Positions 7,680-15,228 of a DNA stretch of 27,783 nucleotides are shown here, piece by piece. The notes under the pieces are model-generated. The model saw only the letters and a list, made by a program, of their open reading frames with translations, was not told the origin of the DNA and searched no databases. The DNA lies in assembly GCA_910585455.1 (NCBI GenBank), contig CAJUEL010000055.1, forward strand, positions 1 to 27,783, given 5' to 3'. This DNA is from an uncultured Eisenbergiella sp. (GTDB lineage Bacteria > Bacillota > Clostridia > Lachnospirales > Lachnospiraceae). Numbering within the stretch: position 1 is the stretch's first letter; every line of letters starts with the position of its first letter. A program made the translations under genes and the position numbers.

Positions 7680-8534
7680 ATGAAGCTTTCTGTATTTTAT
7701 GACCACATTTTACAGGCACATGCGCAGTCGCAAAAATCACTTCCCGAAGTTCTGCGCCTTGTCCGTTCCATGAATATCAGCGCTGTCGAAATGGAATATA
7801 CCATGTTTGAAGCGCACAAGACTGATATTCTCCCCCTGCTTTCCGATGCCGGTCTGAGCATCAGCTGTTTTTACGAATTTTTTGAATTTCACAAAAATGA
7901 GGATATTTCCAGAGGCAAAGCAATGCTGAAAGCCGCCGCCGAGCATCATGTCTCCCGCGTGCTGATCGTTCCCGGCGCCCTGGAATCTTTAGAAGCGGCA
8001 GAGCTTTTGGCATGCAGCGGCGCCTATGAAACAGCTTCCGCTTTTATGGATCACAATCCCGCCATCCAAAGCATGAAACGGGCGCTGACCGGTCTGACCT
8101 CCCAGGCTGCCGCGTGCGGCGTGACCGTCACGCTGGAGGATTTTGACGGATTTTGTCAGCCCTTTTCCAGAATGAATCAGCTGCTTTGGTTTATGCAAAA
8201 TGTCCCCGGCCTGCGCTTCACGCTGGACATGGGCAATTTCGCCTTTGGCGACGAGGATGCCGTGCTCGCAACAAAGCTGCTTGCAGATTCCATCGTCCAC
8301 GTCCATTGCAAGGACCGCGCTCTGAGCCCTCATGTTCAGGGAACCGTTTGCAGGGGACTTGGTCCCAGCCCTGCCGGATACGGATACCTTCCCATTCGCG
8401 AAATGGTTTCGCTGCTGAAAGAGCATGGATATGACGGCTATCTGGCAATTGAGCACTTCGGCGCACCTGACCAGCTTTCTTTTATCCGGAAATCCGCGGA
8501 TTTTCTGAAAAACTGCGTAGACTCTGACGATTGA
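7680..8534 (+). CDS. Sugar phosphate isomerase/epimerase-like TIM-barrel protein
   Basis: This 284-residue protein matches the xylose-isomerase-like TIM barrel family (AP endonuclease 2 superfamily). Visible features are an N-terminal strand MKLSVFYDHIL, the strand VSRVLIVPG, the acidic metal-ligand segments VTLEDFDGF (Glu/Asp) and RFTLDMGNFAF (Asp), IVHVHCKDR (His), and a C-terminal DGYLAIEHFG (Glu). These are the expected metal ligands of an isomerase or epimerase. The start has a perfect GAGGAGG site. The gene stands alone between two copies of the dispersed palindrome. The sugar substrate cannot be told. Confidence 0.85.
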   Translation: MKLSVFYDHILQAHAQSQKSLPEVLRLVRSMNISAVEMEYTMFEAHKTDILPLLSDAGLSISCFYEFFEFHKNEDISRGKAMLKAAAEHHVSRVLIVPGALESLEAAELLACSGAYETASAFMDHNPAIQSMKRALTGLTSQAAACGVTVTLEDFDGFCQPFSRMNQLLWFMQNVPGLRFTLDMGNFAFGDEDAVLATKLLADSIVHVHCKDRALSPHVQGTVCRGLGPSPAGYGYLPIREMVSLLKEHGYDGYLAIEHFGAPDQLSFIRKSADFLKNCVDSDD

Positions 8535-8568
8535 TCGTAACAGTTTGGACAAGCCGAACTGTTACGAT
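8534..8568. repeat. Dispersed palindrome, copy C
   Basis: Fifteen-bp arms (8534-8548 and 8554-8568) with one T-G mismatch and a 5-base loop ACAAG; half-site ATCGTAACAGTTTGG. It begins on the last base of the isomerase stop codon, so the hairpin forms right at the transcript's 3' end. Confidence 0.85.
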
Positions 8569-8593
8569 TGATATGCTGTGCTTTTCCCGCAGA

Positions 8594-8621
8594 CAGGGCG
8601 GCGTTTTTACACGCCGCTCTG
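8594..8621 (-). terminator. GC-rich hairpin after the bile salt hydrolase gene
   Basis: CAGGGCGGCGT and ACGCCGCTCTG pair over 11 bp (one wobble) around a 6-base loop, 10 bases past the stop of the hydrolase gene. There is no T-run on the minus strand after the stem, so it may stabilise the 3' end or terminate only weakly. Confidence 0.4.
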
Positions 8622-8630
8622 CCTCGCACT

Positions 8631-9605
8631 CTAATTCTGCATTCTGAACTGTTCCTTCTTTATGGCAGGGTAACGGATCAGCTCTGCCGTATCCAGATTT
8701 TCCCGGTGCATATCGACGCCGGTGATCTGGTGATTATCATAAGTCGTATAATAGTAAATTCCCCGGCTCGCATTACAGCAGGAGGTATAAATCGTGATCT
8801 CGTATTTTCCACCCTCCAGCTCACAAAGGCCCCTTTGCTGGTCCACCGCATTTAAGATATGAAAAAACTGGCTGACGCTCTCTGCTTCCCCTTCCCCGGA
8901 TACGGAATTCATTTTGACAAAGGCCGCACGGATAAAGCGGGACTGGGAGGAGAGATCTCCGGGAAGCCCCAGCGCGCCCAGCCCCCGGCTGTACTGTACA
9001 AGCTCCAACCCGGGCGCAAAATGGCTTTCCGTCGCCCGTGTGGACAAATGCCGGTAGTTATTCAGCGCAAACATCTGTCCCTCAAAGGGCGGATTGTTCG
9101 TCAAAACGCCCACCGGATTGTCATATATTTTTAATCCGTCCTTCACCGACTCCACTGTGATGGAGCCGGATTGATCAGAGATCAGCCAATGCAGCTGCGC
9201 CACCGGAAGATCGGCGCGAAACGGCGTATCCAGCAAATTGATCCGCTCCAGAAGCGCTCTCGCCTCCGCCAGAGAGGCACACTGACACAGAATCCAGGAA
9301 ATGAATTCAAACTGCGCCACATTGTCCTTTCCGGCGGTTTTCCCCCTGTAGACAGCATTTCCCACAAAATTCAGCCCTGCCATTCCAAGCCCCTTTTCGT
9401 TCACGGCATCGTAATACAGCGGACAGTTATCCGTCACAAATGCCATGCCGATGAGCGCATAATGGGATGCAATCGTTCCCTGCTCCCTGAAATGAAAGGG
9501 ATAATTGCGGGGCGTAATCGTAATCTCATCCCCATAGGAAAACTCATAATCCAGCGTCCTTCCAAAATAGAAGTCCTTTGTCTGATAAGTTGCTGCCGTG
9601 CACAT
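8631..9605 (-). CDS. bsh: Bile salt hydrolase (choloylglycine hydrolase)
   Basis: The 324-residue Ntn hydrolase cleaves the amide bond of glycine- or taurine-conjugated bile acids. The ATG at 9605 was chosen because AGGAGG stands 6 bases upstream and it leaves Cys2 as the N-terminal nucleophile (MCTAATYQTKDFYFGRTLDY). Landmarks match the Clostridium perfringens enzyme: GRTLDYE (Arg16, Asp19), YALIGMAF, NEKGLGMAGLNF (Asn79), LHWLISDQSGSITVE, GVLTNNP (Asn170/171), GLPGDLSSQSRFIRAAF (Arg223) and the tail YTSCCNASRGIYYYTTYDN. Asn79, rather than the Tyr of penicillin V acylases, supports bile salt specificity. The first 62 bases overlap the end of the glycerate kinase gene, so the two are probably co-transcribed and coupled. 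No signal peptide is seen; it acts in the cytoplasm. Confidence 0.93.
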   Translation of the reverse strand: MCTAATYQTKDFYFGRTLDYEFSYGDEITITPRNYPFHFREQGTIASHYALIGMAFVTDNCPLYYDAVNEKGLGMAGLNFVGNAVYRGKTAGKDNVAQFEFISWILCQCASLAEARALLERINLLDTPFRADLPVAQLHWLISDQSGSITVESVKDGLKIYDNPVGVLTNNPPFEGQMFALNNYRHLSTRATESHFAPGLELVQYSRGLGALGLPGDLSSQSRFIRAAFVKMNSVSGEGEAESVSQFFHILNAVDQQRGLCELEGGKYEITIYTSCCNASRGIYYYTTYDNHQITGVDMHRENLDTAELIRYPAIKKEQFRMQN

Positions 9606-10764
9606 AAACATCCTCCTTTTCCTGTGGCGCTTTCAGCTGCCACAGACGAAATACCTGCTCTGCGGTGTCCACCAGATTCGCTTTCGCGTTTTCCGGCTCC
9701 ATCGCCTCTTTGAGCGTCTCAATTCTGCGCAGGATCGGGAAAAAAGCATCGATACCGCACCGGTTGACTGCTGCCGCATCCGCCGCCACGCTCCCGGCAA
9801 AGGCGATCACCGGCTTTTTATGCTTTTTGGCAAGCCCCGCCACCCCGGCGGGCGCTTTTCCCATCGCCGTCTGAGCGTCCAGACAGCCCTCTCCCGTGAT
9901 GACGATGTCCGCCTCCTTTACATATGCTTCCAGCCCTGTTTCTTCCAGCACGATCTGCGCGCCCGGCTCCAGCGCCGCATGTAAAAAGGTCCCGAACGCA
10001 AAGCCCAGACCGCCTGCCGCTCCGCTTCCCGCCCGGTCAGGATCAGCATGGGGAAAGCTTTTTTGTGCGAGCGCAGCATAATCCGCCAGCCACCGGTCCA
10101 TTTCCCGGATCATCGCGGGCGTCGCGCCCTTTTGCGGTCCGTAGACGGCGCTGCAGCCCTGTTTTCCACATAAAACATTGGTCACATCACAGGCGACCCG
10201 GAAGGTACAGTCCGCCAGCTGTGGCAAAGCGTTTTCACTGCGGATGGCGGACAGCATTTTCAGCCCCTGCGCACCCTGCGGTATCTGCCCTCCCTCCCGG
10301 TCCAGAAATTCAAAGCCCAGCGCCTGCAGCATGCCGACGCCTCCATCGTTGGTGGCGCTGCCGCCGATTCCCACAATAAAGCGCCGGCATCCCTTCAAAA
10401 CCGCATCCCGGATCACCTCTCCCACGCCATAGGTGGTGGTATAGAGCGGATTGCGCATATCGGGCGGCACCAGCGTGATGCCCGCCGCGCCGGACATTTC
10501 CAGAATGGCTGTGGAACAGTCGCCCGCAATGCCATAGGTGCAGCTTACTGGACTTCCCAGCGGTCCGGTTACCGTCACCTCCTGCAGCCTTCCGCCCATG
10601 CCCTCTGCCAGCGCCTCCACGGTGCCCTCCCCGCCATCCGCCAACGGGCGCACGGTAACCTGCGCGGATGCATCCGCCCGGCATATTCCTTCCATGACAG
10701 CATTTCCCGCTTCCATGGACGTCAGGCTTCCTTTAAAGGAATCCATCGCTATGACTGCTTTCAT
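9544..10764 (-). CDS. glxK: Glycerate kinase (GlxK/GarK family)
   Basis: This 406-residue protein phosphorylates glycerate with ATP. Family signatures run in order: MDSFKGSLTSMEAGNAV at the N-terminus, RPLADGGEGTVEAL, TTYGVGEVI, GIGGSATNDGGVGMLQALGF, and ITGEGCLDAQTAMGKAPAGVA. The start at ATG 10764 precedes MKAVIAMDSFKGS, the standard family N-terminus, with GGAGG 11 bases and AGGAG directly upstream. The usual family end is near VFRLWQL. Here about 30 more residues (KAPQEKEDVYVHGS and on) extend over the ribosome site and first codons of the bile salt hydrolase gene in another frame. Whether that tail matters to the enzyme is unclear. Confidence 0.92.
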   Translation of the reverse strand: MKAVIAMDSFKGSLTSMEAGNAVMEGICRADASAQVTVRPLADGGEGTVEALAEGMGGRLQEVTVTGPLGSPVSCTYGIAGDCSTAILEMSGAAGITLVPPDMRNPLYTTTYGVGEVIRDAVLKGCRRFIVGIGGSATNDGGVGMLQALGFEFLDREGGQIPQGAQGLKMLSAIRSENALPQLADCTFRVACDVTNVLCGKQGCSAVYGPQKGATPAMIREMDRWLADYAALAQKSFPHADPDRAGSGAAGGLGFAFGTFLHAALEPGAQIVLEETGLEAYVKEADIVITGEGCLDAQTAMGKAPAGVAGLAKKHKKPVIAFAGSVAADAAAVNRCGIDAFFPILRRIETLKEAMEPENAKANLVDTAEQVFRLWQLKAPQEKEDVYVHGSNLSDKGLLFWKDAGL

Positions 10765-10893
10765 CTCCTGATCACCCTCCCGTCTCTGTGTCCGCTGCCG
10801 CTTTCCCGTTCTGTTCCGGCCGCCCACTGCTAAGCTAAATGACATTTGTCACATTTTGAGTATACCCTCTTTTGAAAAAAAATGAAACAGCGA

Positions 10894-10922
10894 TTTTCAT
10901 ATGTCTGCGTCTGTGCTATACT
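10894..10922 (+). promoter_or_regulatory. Promoter of the ABC exporter leader
   Basis: An extended -10 element TGCTATACT (10914-10922) sits 17 bases after a weak -35 (TTTTCA, 10894-10899). It places the transcription start near 10929, about 190 bases ahead of the exporter start, leaving room for the leader peptide and hairpins. Confidence 0.5.
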
Positions 10923-10994
10923 ATAGTGGATGGCAAAATGGCTGCCGTCTGCTATATGCGATACGTCCATACTTTCCAAACGGAGGTGATCAAC

Positions 10995-11021
10995 ATGGTA
11001 AAGCGCAGAGCTTCCTTCTGA
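10995..11021 (+). CDS. Leader peptide of the ABC exporter gene (8 aa)
   Basis: ATG at 10995 opens MVKRRASF and a TGA. It is preceded at 8 bases by GGAGGTGATC, an almost complete complement of the 16S rRNA 3' end and the strongest ribosome site in the window. Such a site on an 8-codon frame implies that translation itself is the function. The peptide contains Lys-Arg-Arg; a basic-X-basic motif is the known signature of drug-dependent ribosome stalling by macrolides. Its last codons form one arm of a hairpin that competes with a second hairpin just downstream. The reading as a regulatory leader is inference; the frame, the site and the pairing are seen. Confidence 0.65.
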   Translation: MVKRRASF

Positions 11022-11058
11022 CCGATAGAAGGAAGTAACAATCAAAATCCTTCTATCG
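11011..11058 (+). promoter_or_regulatory. Mutually exclusive hairpins: candidate attenuator
   Basis: Segment 1 (CTTCCTTCT, 11011-11019, inside the leader peptide frame) pairs perfectly over 9 bp with segment 2 (AGAAGGAAG, 11027-11035). Segment 2 also lies in the left arm of an 11-bp perfect hairpin, CGATAGAAGGA (11023-11033) with TCCTTCTATCG (11048-11058), followed by TTTGTCT. The two hairpins cannot coexist. A ribosome finishing the leader peptide would cover segment 1 and favour the second, terminator-like hairpin; failure to translate would favour the first. The T-tract is short, so termination could be partial. Confidence 0.6.
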
Positions 11059-11121
11059 TTTGTCTGGGATTTGCATGAAACACATGGATTTCATATATCT
11101 CATTCACGCAGGAGGATTCTC

Positions 11122-12789
11122 ATGAAAAAATATATACGACATCATTTTACCCACCTTGCAGGCGCGATTCTATGCGTCCTGACAGGAAACGCTTTCGCGG
11201 TCATTTTACAGTTCATCAAAGGGGATGTGCTGGATTACGCGCTGACCGGAAATATTGCCGCCACGCTGCGCTGCGCCGGATGGCTCATCGGTTTCATTTT
11301 GCTGGAGGTGTTCTTCACTCTGCTGTATAACCGGCTTGCCGTGCGCTTTAGTCTTGGATGCGCGAAGGATTTAAAAGCGGATCTGTTTTCCCGTATTCTG
11401 CAAAAAAGCTATGTTGAATGGAAAAAACAGCCCCAGGGGGAATATCTGGCAAAATACACCAATGAAACGGAGCTGATCCGACAGCGGTATTTTTCCATGC
11501 TTCCCATGTTCTTTGAAATCGTGTTGAAGGTGGTTTTTGTGAGCATTGCGCTGTTTTCGCTGGACTGGCGCATTGCTCTCGTCACGCTGTTTCTTCTGAC
11601 CATGCCGCTGTATGTGCCAAAGCTCATCGCAAAACCGCTGCAAAAGGCGCAAAGCGACTATCTGGAAACGGCGCAGACTGTGCTCGCCCGGTTAAAGGAC
11701 TGGCTCTCCGGCTTTGAATTGATTAAAAACTATTCCATCGAAAGCCATGTCAGAAGACAGTTTTGCCGGATCAATGAAGAGGCGATGGAAAAGCAGCTTT
11801 CTGACGCGCAGCTCGGCATATGGGCGCGCCTGATTTCCACGCTGATGTCCTATCTGTCCTGGTTTATCATTCTGGCGTTTTCCGCTTATCTGGTGCTGTG
11901 CGGTGATTTTTCGGCGGGTGACTTTTTCGTGGCGATCGGAATGATCGATCAGCTTTCCTGGCCGCTAATCTCCCTGTCCGATATCCTCAGACAGCTGGTG
12001 GCGGTTCGTCCCGCGTGCCGTTCCATGGCGCAATTTATGGAAGCCGCCGAAAGCAGCGGCGACGGAAACCACAAAGGACATCTCTCACAGAGCGCAGAAT
12101 ATTGTCACTCCGCTCCGCCAAAGACGGGCGCTGTAGACAGTGCGCAGAAAATCCCCGCCGGGCATACCGTCTGCTTTCGGGATGTCACCTTTTCCTATGA
12201 GCCGCAAAGGCCCATACTCCGGCACGTTTCTCTCACGCTGGAAAAGGGAAAGCGTTATCTCATCACAGGTCCCAGCGGATGCGGCAAGTCCACTCTGCTC
12301 AACCTTTTGCTGCGCTATTATGCGGCAGACGCAGGGGAAATCACGGTGGATGGACAGCCTCTGGAGCAGATAGAAGACCCTTTTCGCATTTTTACAGTTG
12401 TGCGGCAGGAGGCCACTCTTTTCTGTGACACGCTGCGAAACAATCTGACCATGTATCAGGATGTTCCGGACGAAAAGCTGACCGGACTGCTTTGCAGTCT
12501 TGGACTGGCAAAATATGCCTCTCCTGCCGCTTTAAACGAGATGGTCCTGGAAGGCGGCAGCAACTTTTCCGGCGGTGAAAAGAAACGGTTCTGTCTGGCG
12601 CGCGCGCTGCTGCGGGACACCCCGGTGCTGCTTTGCGACGAGCCTCTCGCCAACCTGGACAGTGATACGGCACAAAAAATCGAGAGCCTTCTGCTCTCCA
12701 TTCCGGAAAAAACGCTGGTAGTCGTATCCCACCAATGCAGTGAGGAAAACCTGCAGGCCTTTGACCGGGTCATTGATTTTGGCGGATAA
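11122..12789 (+). CDS. ABC exporter half-transporter (membrane plus ATPase domains)
   Basis: The 555-residue protein combines a six-helix exporter domain (about residues 1-300) with an ATPase domain (350-555). Motifs are Walker A GPSGCGKST (383-391), Q-loop VRQE (427-430), signature FSGGE (482-486), Walker B VLLCDEP (502-508) and H-loop His537 (VVSHQ). A linker of about 45 residues (308-352, rich in Ser, His and Ala) joins them and looks poorly conserved. The start ATG has AGGAGG at 6 bases. Half-transporters of this type dimerise to export drugs, lipids or peptides. The upstream leader with peptide and hairpins suggests control by translation state, as for antibiotic-induced genes. The substrate is unknown. 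Confidence 0.92.
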   Translation: MKKYIRHHFTHLAGAILCVLTGNAFAVILQFIKGDVLDYALTGNIAATLRCAGWLIGFILLEVFFTLLYNRLAVRFSLGCAKDLKADLFSRILQKSYVEWKKQPQGEYLAKYTNETELIRQRYFSMLPMFFEIVLKVVFVSIALFSLDWRIALVTLFLLTMPLYVPKLIAKPLQKAQSDYLETAQTVLARLKDWLSGFELIKNYSIESHVRRQFCRINEEAMEKQLSDAQLGIWARLISTLMSYLSWFIILAFSAYLVLCGDFSAGDFFVAIGMIDQLSWPLISLSDILRQLVAVRPACRSMAQFMEAAESSGDGNHKGHLSQSAEYCHSAPPKTGAVDSAQKIPAGHTVCFRDVTFSYEPQRPILRHVSLTLEKGKRYLITGPSGCGKSTLLNLLLRYYAADAGEITVDGQPLEQIEDPFRIFTVVRQEATLFCDTLRNNLTMYQDVPDEKLTGLLCSLGLAKYASPAALNEMVLEGGSNFSGGEKKRFCLARALLRDTPVLLCDEPLANLDSDTAQKIESLLLSIPEKTLVVVSHQCSEENLQAFDRVIDFGG

Positions 12790-12819
12790 TTTCATGCCGT
12801 CCTGATATATCTACGGTAT

Positions 12820-12866
12820 AAAATCGGGTGCGCAGGCAAAAAATATGCCTGTCCACCCGATTTTTA
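12820..12866 (+). terminator. Terminator of the ABC exporter gene
   Basis: AAAATCGGGTG (12820-12830) pairs with CACCCGATTTT (12854-12864). An inner stem AGGCA/TGCCT sits within, and a T-run follows. It lies 30 bases after the stop codon. Confidence 0.85.
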
Positions 12867-12964
12867 TTGCTGACATTGACCATGCTCTTATAAAGCTCCC
12901 TACAAATGCACGTTTTCAATGGAATCATAACATATTTCGTCAAAAGCGAAAGGAGATGTTACCC

Positions 12965-14506
12965 ATGCCCCAAAATTATCTGGAGGATTTTTTGCCCGAT
13001 CTGGCAGACTTTAGAGATCATACGCGCAGATTTCATGCCGGCGCGCTCACCGCCGCAGAATACAAGCGCCTTTCCGGCGGCTTCGGAAGCTATGCCCAGC
13101 GGGGCAGCGCAAAGCACATGCTGCGCCTTCGCATGGCGGGCGGACGGCTCACAAAGCGGCGTCTTTGCTTCATTGTGGATGCCTGTGAAAAATATTTTAT
13201 TCCCAGAATCAAGCTCACCACCTGCCAGTCGGTGCAGCTCCATGACATCAGCGCGGCGGCCATCGGCAATGTCATGGAAGCGGCCTGGAGGGCGGGCATG
13301 ATTTCCCGGGGCGGCGGCGGTGATTTTCCCCGCAACATCATGGCGACGCCGCTCTCCGGCGTGCTCCCCGAGGAAGCCTTTGACGTGATGCCCTATGCCG
13401 AAGCGGCAGGGGAATATCTCATGGGCTTTATCAGGGCCGTCCGCTTTCCCCGCAAGCTCAAGGTCGCTTTTTCCTCCTCCCCCGCAAATGAAACCCACGC
13501 CACCTTCCGCGACCTGGGCTTTGTGGCAAAATCCAACCGCACCTTCGATGTCTATGCGGCGGGCGGGCTCGGCGTCCGGCCATACATGGGCGTGCGCGTG
13601 GCAGACGACGTCCGGCCGGAGGATGTGCTGTATCATATCAAAGCCATGGTGGATACCTTTACCGCTTATGGCAATTATGAGAGCCGGGCAAAATCCAGAA
13701 GCCGCTTTCTGCAGGAAACCCTGGGCACTGACGGGCTGATCAGAGCCTATCAGGAAAAGCTGAGACAGGCTCTGGATACAGAGCAGCTAAAGCTCTCCGT
13801 CTCCAAACAGCCGGTCACCAAAAAGGCGGTTGGTCCCCTTCTGTGCGGAAACCGCATCCTTCCCCAAAGGCAGAAGGGTCTTTATGCCGTTTTTTACCAG
13901 CCTGTCGGAGGCTTTCTCTCTCCCATAAAGGCAGCCCAGCTCTCCCGCGCCATCGCCCCGATGGAGGACGCAGAAATCCGCCTGACGCCGGAAGGTGGGC
14001 TTTATATCATCAACTGTAACGCGCAGGAGGCTGCACTGCTTTGTTCCGTCACCCAGGACGGCGCGCAGACACAGTTTGAAGCATCCGCCGCCTGCGTCGG
14101 CGCTGACACCTGTCAGGCCGGCATCGGGCGTTCGCAGACGCTTTTATCCGCCTGCATCGCCGCCGTCCGCCGGGAAAACTTCGCCGACGGCGTTCTCCCC
14201 AAAATTCACATTTCGGGATGTCCATCCTCCTGCGGCGCTCACCAAAGCGCTTCCATCGGTCTGCGCGGCGGCATGAAGCAGACTGCTTCCGGACCGCTTC
14301 CCGCCTTCGCCTTCTCCTTCGGCGGCTGCGCGCAGCAGGGACAGGAATTTCTCGCAGAGCCGGATAAATCCATCCTGTCCAGGGACATACCGGCTTTCTT
14401 CGTGGAGCTCGGACGAATGATTGCCGCCGACCATTCCTCCTACGAAAACTGGATCCCGCACAATCAGGACCGCTTCTTTTCCTTGCTCGAAAGGTACGCC
14501 AGATAG
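12965..14506 (+). CDS. Siroheme [4Fe-4S] sulfite/nitrite reductase
   Basis: The 513-residue protein belongs to the nitrite/sulfite reductase family (six-electron reduction of sulfite to sulfide, or nitrite to ammonia). The cluster ligands are visible as CVGADTC (Cys377, Cys383) and SGCPSSC (Cys419, Cys423), the C-X5-C plus C-X3-C arrangement that also holds siroheme. The N-terminal half shows RLRMAGGRLT, LTTCQSVQLHDI and GGGGDFPRNIMATPLSG, typical of siroheme contact regions. ATG 12965 was chosen because AAAGGAG stands 9 bases upstream; an earlier in-frame ATG would have none. The electron donor is probably ferredoxin, as no flavoprotein partner gene adjoins. The Rrf2 regulator downstream fits control by sulfur or iron-sulfur status. 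Confidence 0.88.
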   Translation: MPQNYLEDFLPDLADFRDHTRRFHAGALTAAEYKRLSGGFGSYAQRGSAKHMLRLRMAGGRLTKRRLCFIVDACEKYFIPRIKLTTCQSVQLHDISAAAIGNVMEAAWRAGMISRGGGGDFPRNIMATPLSGVLPEEAFDVMPYAEAAGEYLMGFIRAVRFPRKLKVAFSSSPANETHATFRDLGFVAKSNRTFDVYAAGGLGVRPYMGVRVADDVRPEDVLYHIKAMVDTFTAYGNYESRAKSRSRFLQETLGTDGLIRAYQEKLRQALDTEQLKLSVSKQPVTKKAVGPLLCGNRILPQRQKGLYAVFYQPVGGFLSPIKAAQLSRAIAPMEDAEIRLTPEGGLYIINCNAQEAALLCSVTQDGAQTQFEASAACVGADTCQAGIGRSQTLLSACIAAVRRENFADGVLPKIHISGCPSSCGAHQSASIGLRGGMKQTASGPLPAFAFSFGGCAQQGQEFLAEPDKSILSRDIPAFFVELGRMIAADHSSYENWIPHNQDRFFSLLERYAR

Positions 14507-14518
14507 TGCATGTTTCGC

Positions 14519-14553
14519 TTGTTTTCCTACAAACCATGTTGTATAATGGGTTT
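14519..14553 (+). promoter_or_regulatory. Promoter and overlapping inverted repeat of the Rrf2 gene
   Basis: TTGTTT (14519-14524), a 17-base spacer and TATAAT (14542-14547) form a good promoter. AAACCAT (14532-14538) and ATGGGTTT (14546-14553) are inverted around the -10 with one extra base, a plausible operator for autoregulation. Confidence 0.6.
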
Positions 14554-14636
14554 ATGGGTTAATCTGCCGAAGCCGGGCAGACTAACATCCGGATTCATCT
14601 ATCATGCAGAAATACGCGCGAAAAGGGGAATATATC

Positions 14637-15068
14637 ATGCTGATTTCAACAAAAGGGCGCTATGCGCTGCGGGTCATGATTGATCTGGCGGAGCATCAGA
14701 CCGACGACTTTATACCGCTCAAGGTCATCGCCGACCGCCAGGAAATTTCTGAAAAGTATCTGGAAAGCATCATCAAGCTTTTGGTAAAAGCGAAATTTTT
14801 AAGCGGGCTGCGGGGGAAGGGCGGCGGCTACCGGCTGACCAAAACGCCTGAGGAATATACGGTCGCGGATATTCTTCTGCTGACGGAAGAATCCCTCGCC
14901 CCTGTCGCCTGTCTTGAGCAGGGTGCGCTTCCCTGCTCAAGAACCGCCACCTGCCGCACACTCGAAATGTGGAAGGGACTTGACAGGGTTATCCATGATT
15001 ATCTGTCCGGCATCACGCTCGCCGCCCTCATGCAAAAAAATCAAAACGGGGATGATTATGTGATTTGA
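14637..15068 (+). CDS. Rrf2-family transcriptional regulator
   Basis: The 143-residue protein begins MLISTKGRYALRVMIDLAEH, the canonical Rrf2 start, followed by the helix-turn-helix (ISEKYLESIIKLLVKAKFL) and the wing (GLRGKGGGYRLTK). Three cysteines lie after the dimer helix in the pattern C-X7-C-X5-C (CLEQGALPC, then TATC), where IscR and NsrR carry their iron-sulfur ligands; CymR-type sensors lack them. It may therefore sense cluster or redox state. The start was placed at 14637 after AAAAGGGG; upstream in-frame codons lack a ribosome site. It has its own promoter 130 bases after the sulfite reductase stop and may control that gene. Confidence 0.9.
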   Translation: MLISTKGRYALRVMIDLAEHQTDDFIPLKVIADRQEISEKYLESIIKLLVKAKFLSGLRGKGGGYRLTKTPEEYTVADILLLTEESLAPVACLEQGALPCSRTATCRTLEMWKGLDRVIHDYLSGITLAALMQKNQNGDDYVI

Positions 15069-15080
15069 CTGGCCTGCAGC

Positions 15081-15110
15081 CGTAACAGCTCAGACAAGTC
15101 TGAACGCTTC
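15081..15110. repeat. Dispersed palindrome, copy D (right arm degenerate)
   Basis: CGTAACAGCTCAGAC matches the family's left half-site. The inner TCAGAC/GTCTGA arms are intact but the outer right arm has drifted (TGAACGCTTC). It lies 13 bases after the Rrf2 stop. Bases 15111-15190 show nothing else that I can support. Confidence 0.7.
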
Positions 15111-15191
15111 CCCGCACGCCTTCTTCTGCCGCCCCGGCAGGCGGACAATATTGCGTCAGGTCTTATGGAAACAGTCCCCTATCCAAAATAA

Positions 15192-15228
15192 GGAAATCCT
15201 GCATTTTCCATTTTTATGCAGGATTTCC
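15192..15228 (-). terminator. Terminator-like hairpin at the end of the GNAT gene
   Basis: GGAAATCCTGCAT and ATGCAGGATTTCC form a perfect 13-bp stem around an 11-base loop, followed on the minus strand by TTATTTT. One arm contains the last codons and stop of the GNAT gene. It could also stop readthrough from the Rrf2 side. Confidence 0.6.

Noticed and set aside
10830..11045. 71-codon minus-strand frame across the exporter leader
   Set aside because: It has no ribosome site and runs against the promoter, leader peptide and hairpins, which explain the sequence better.
14049..14537. 162-codon arginine-rich frame opposite the sulfite reductase gene
   Set aside because: It is an antisense shadow of a GC-rich gene with clear cofactor motifs on the other strand.
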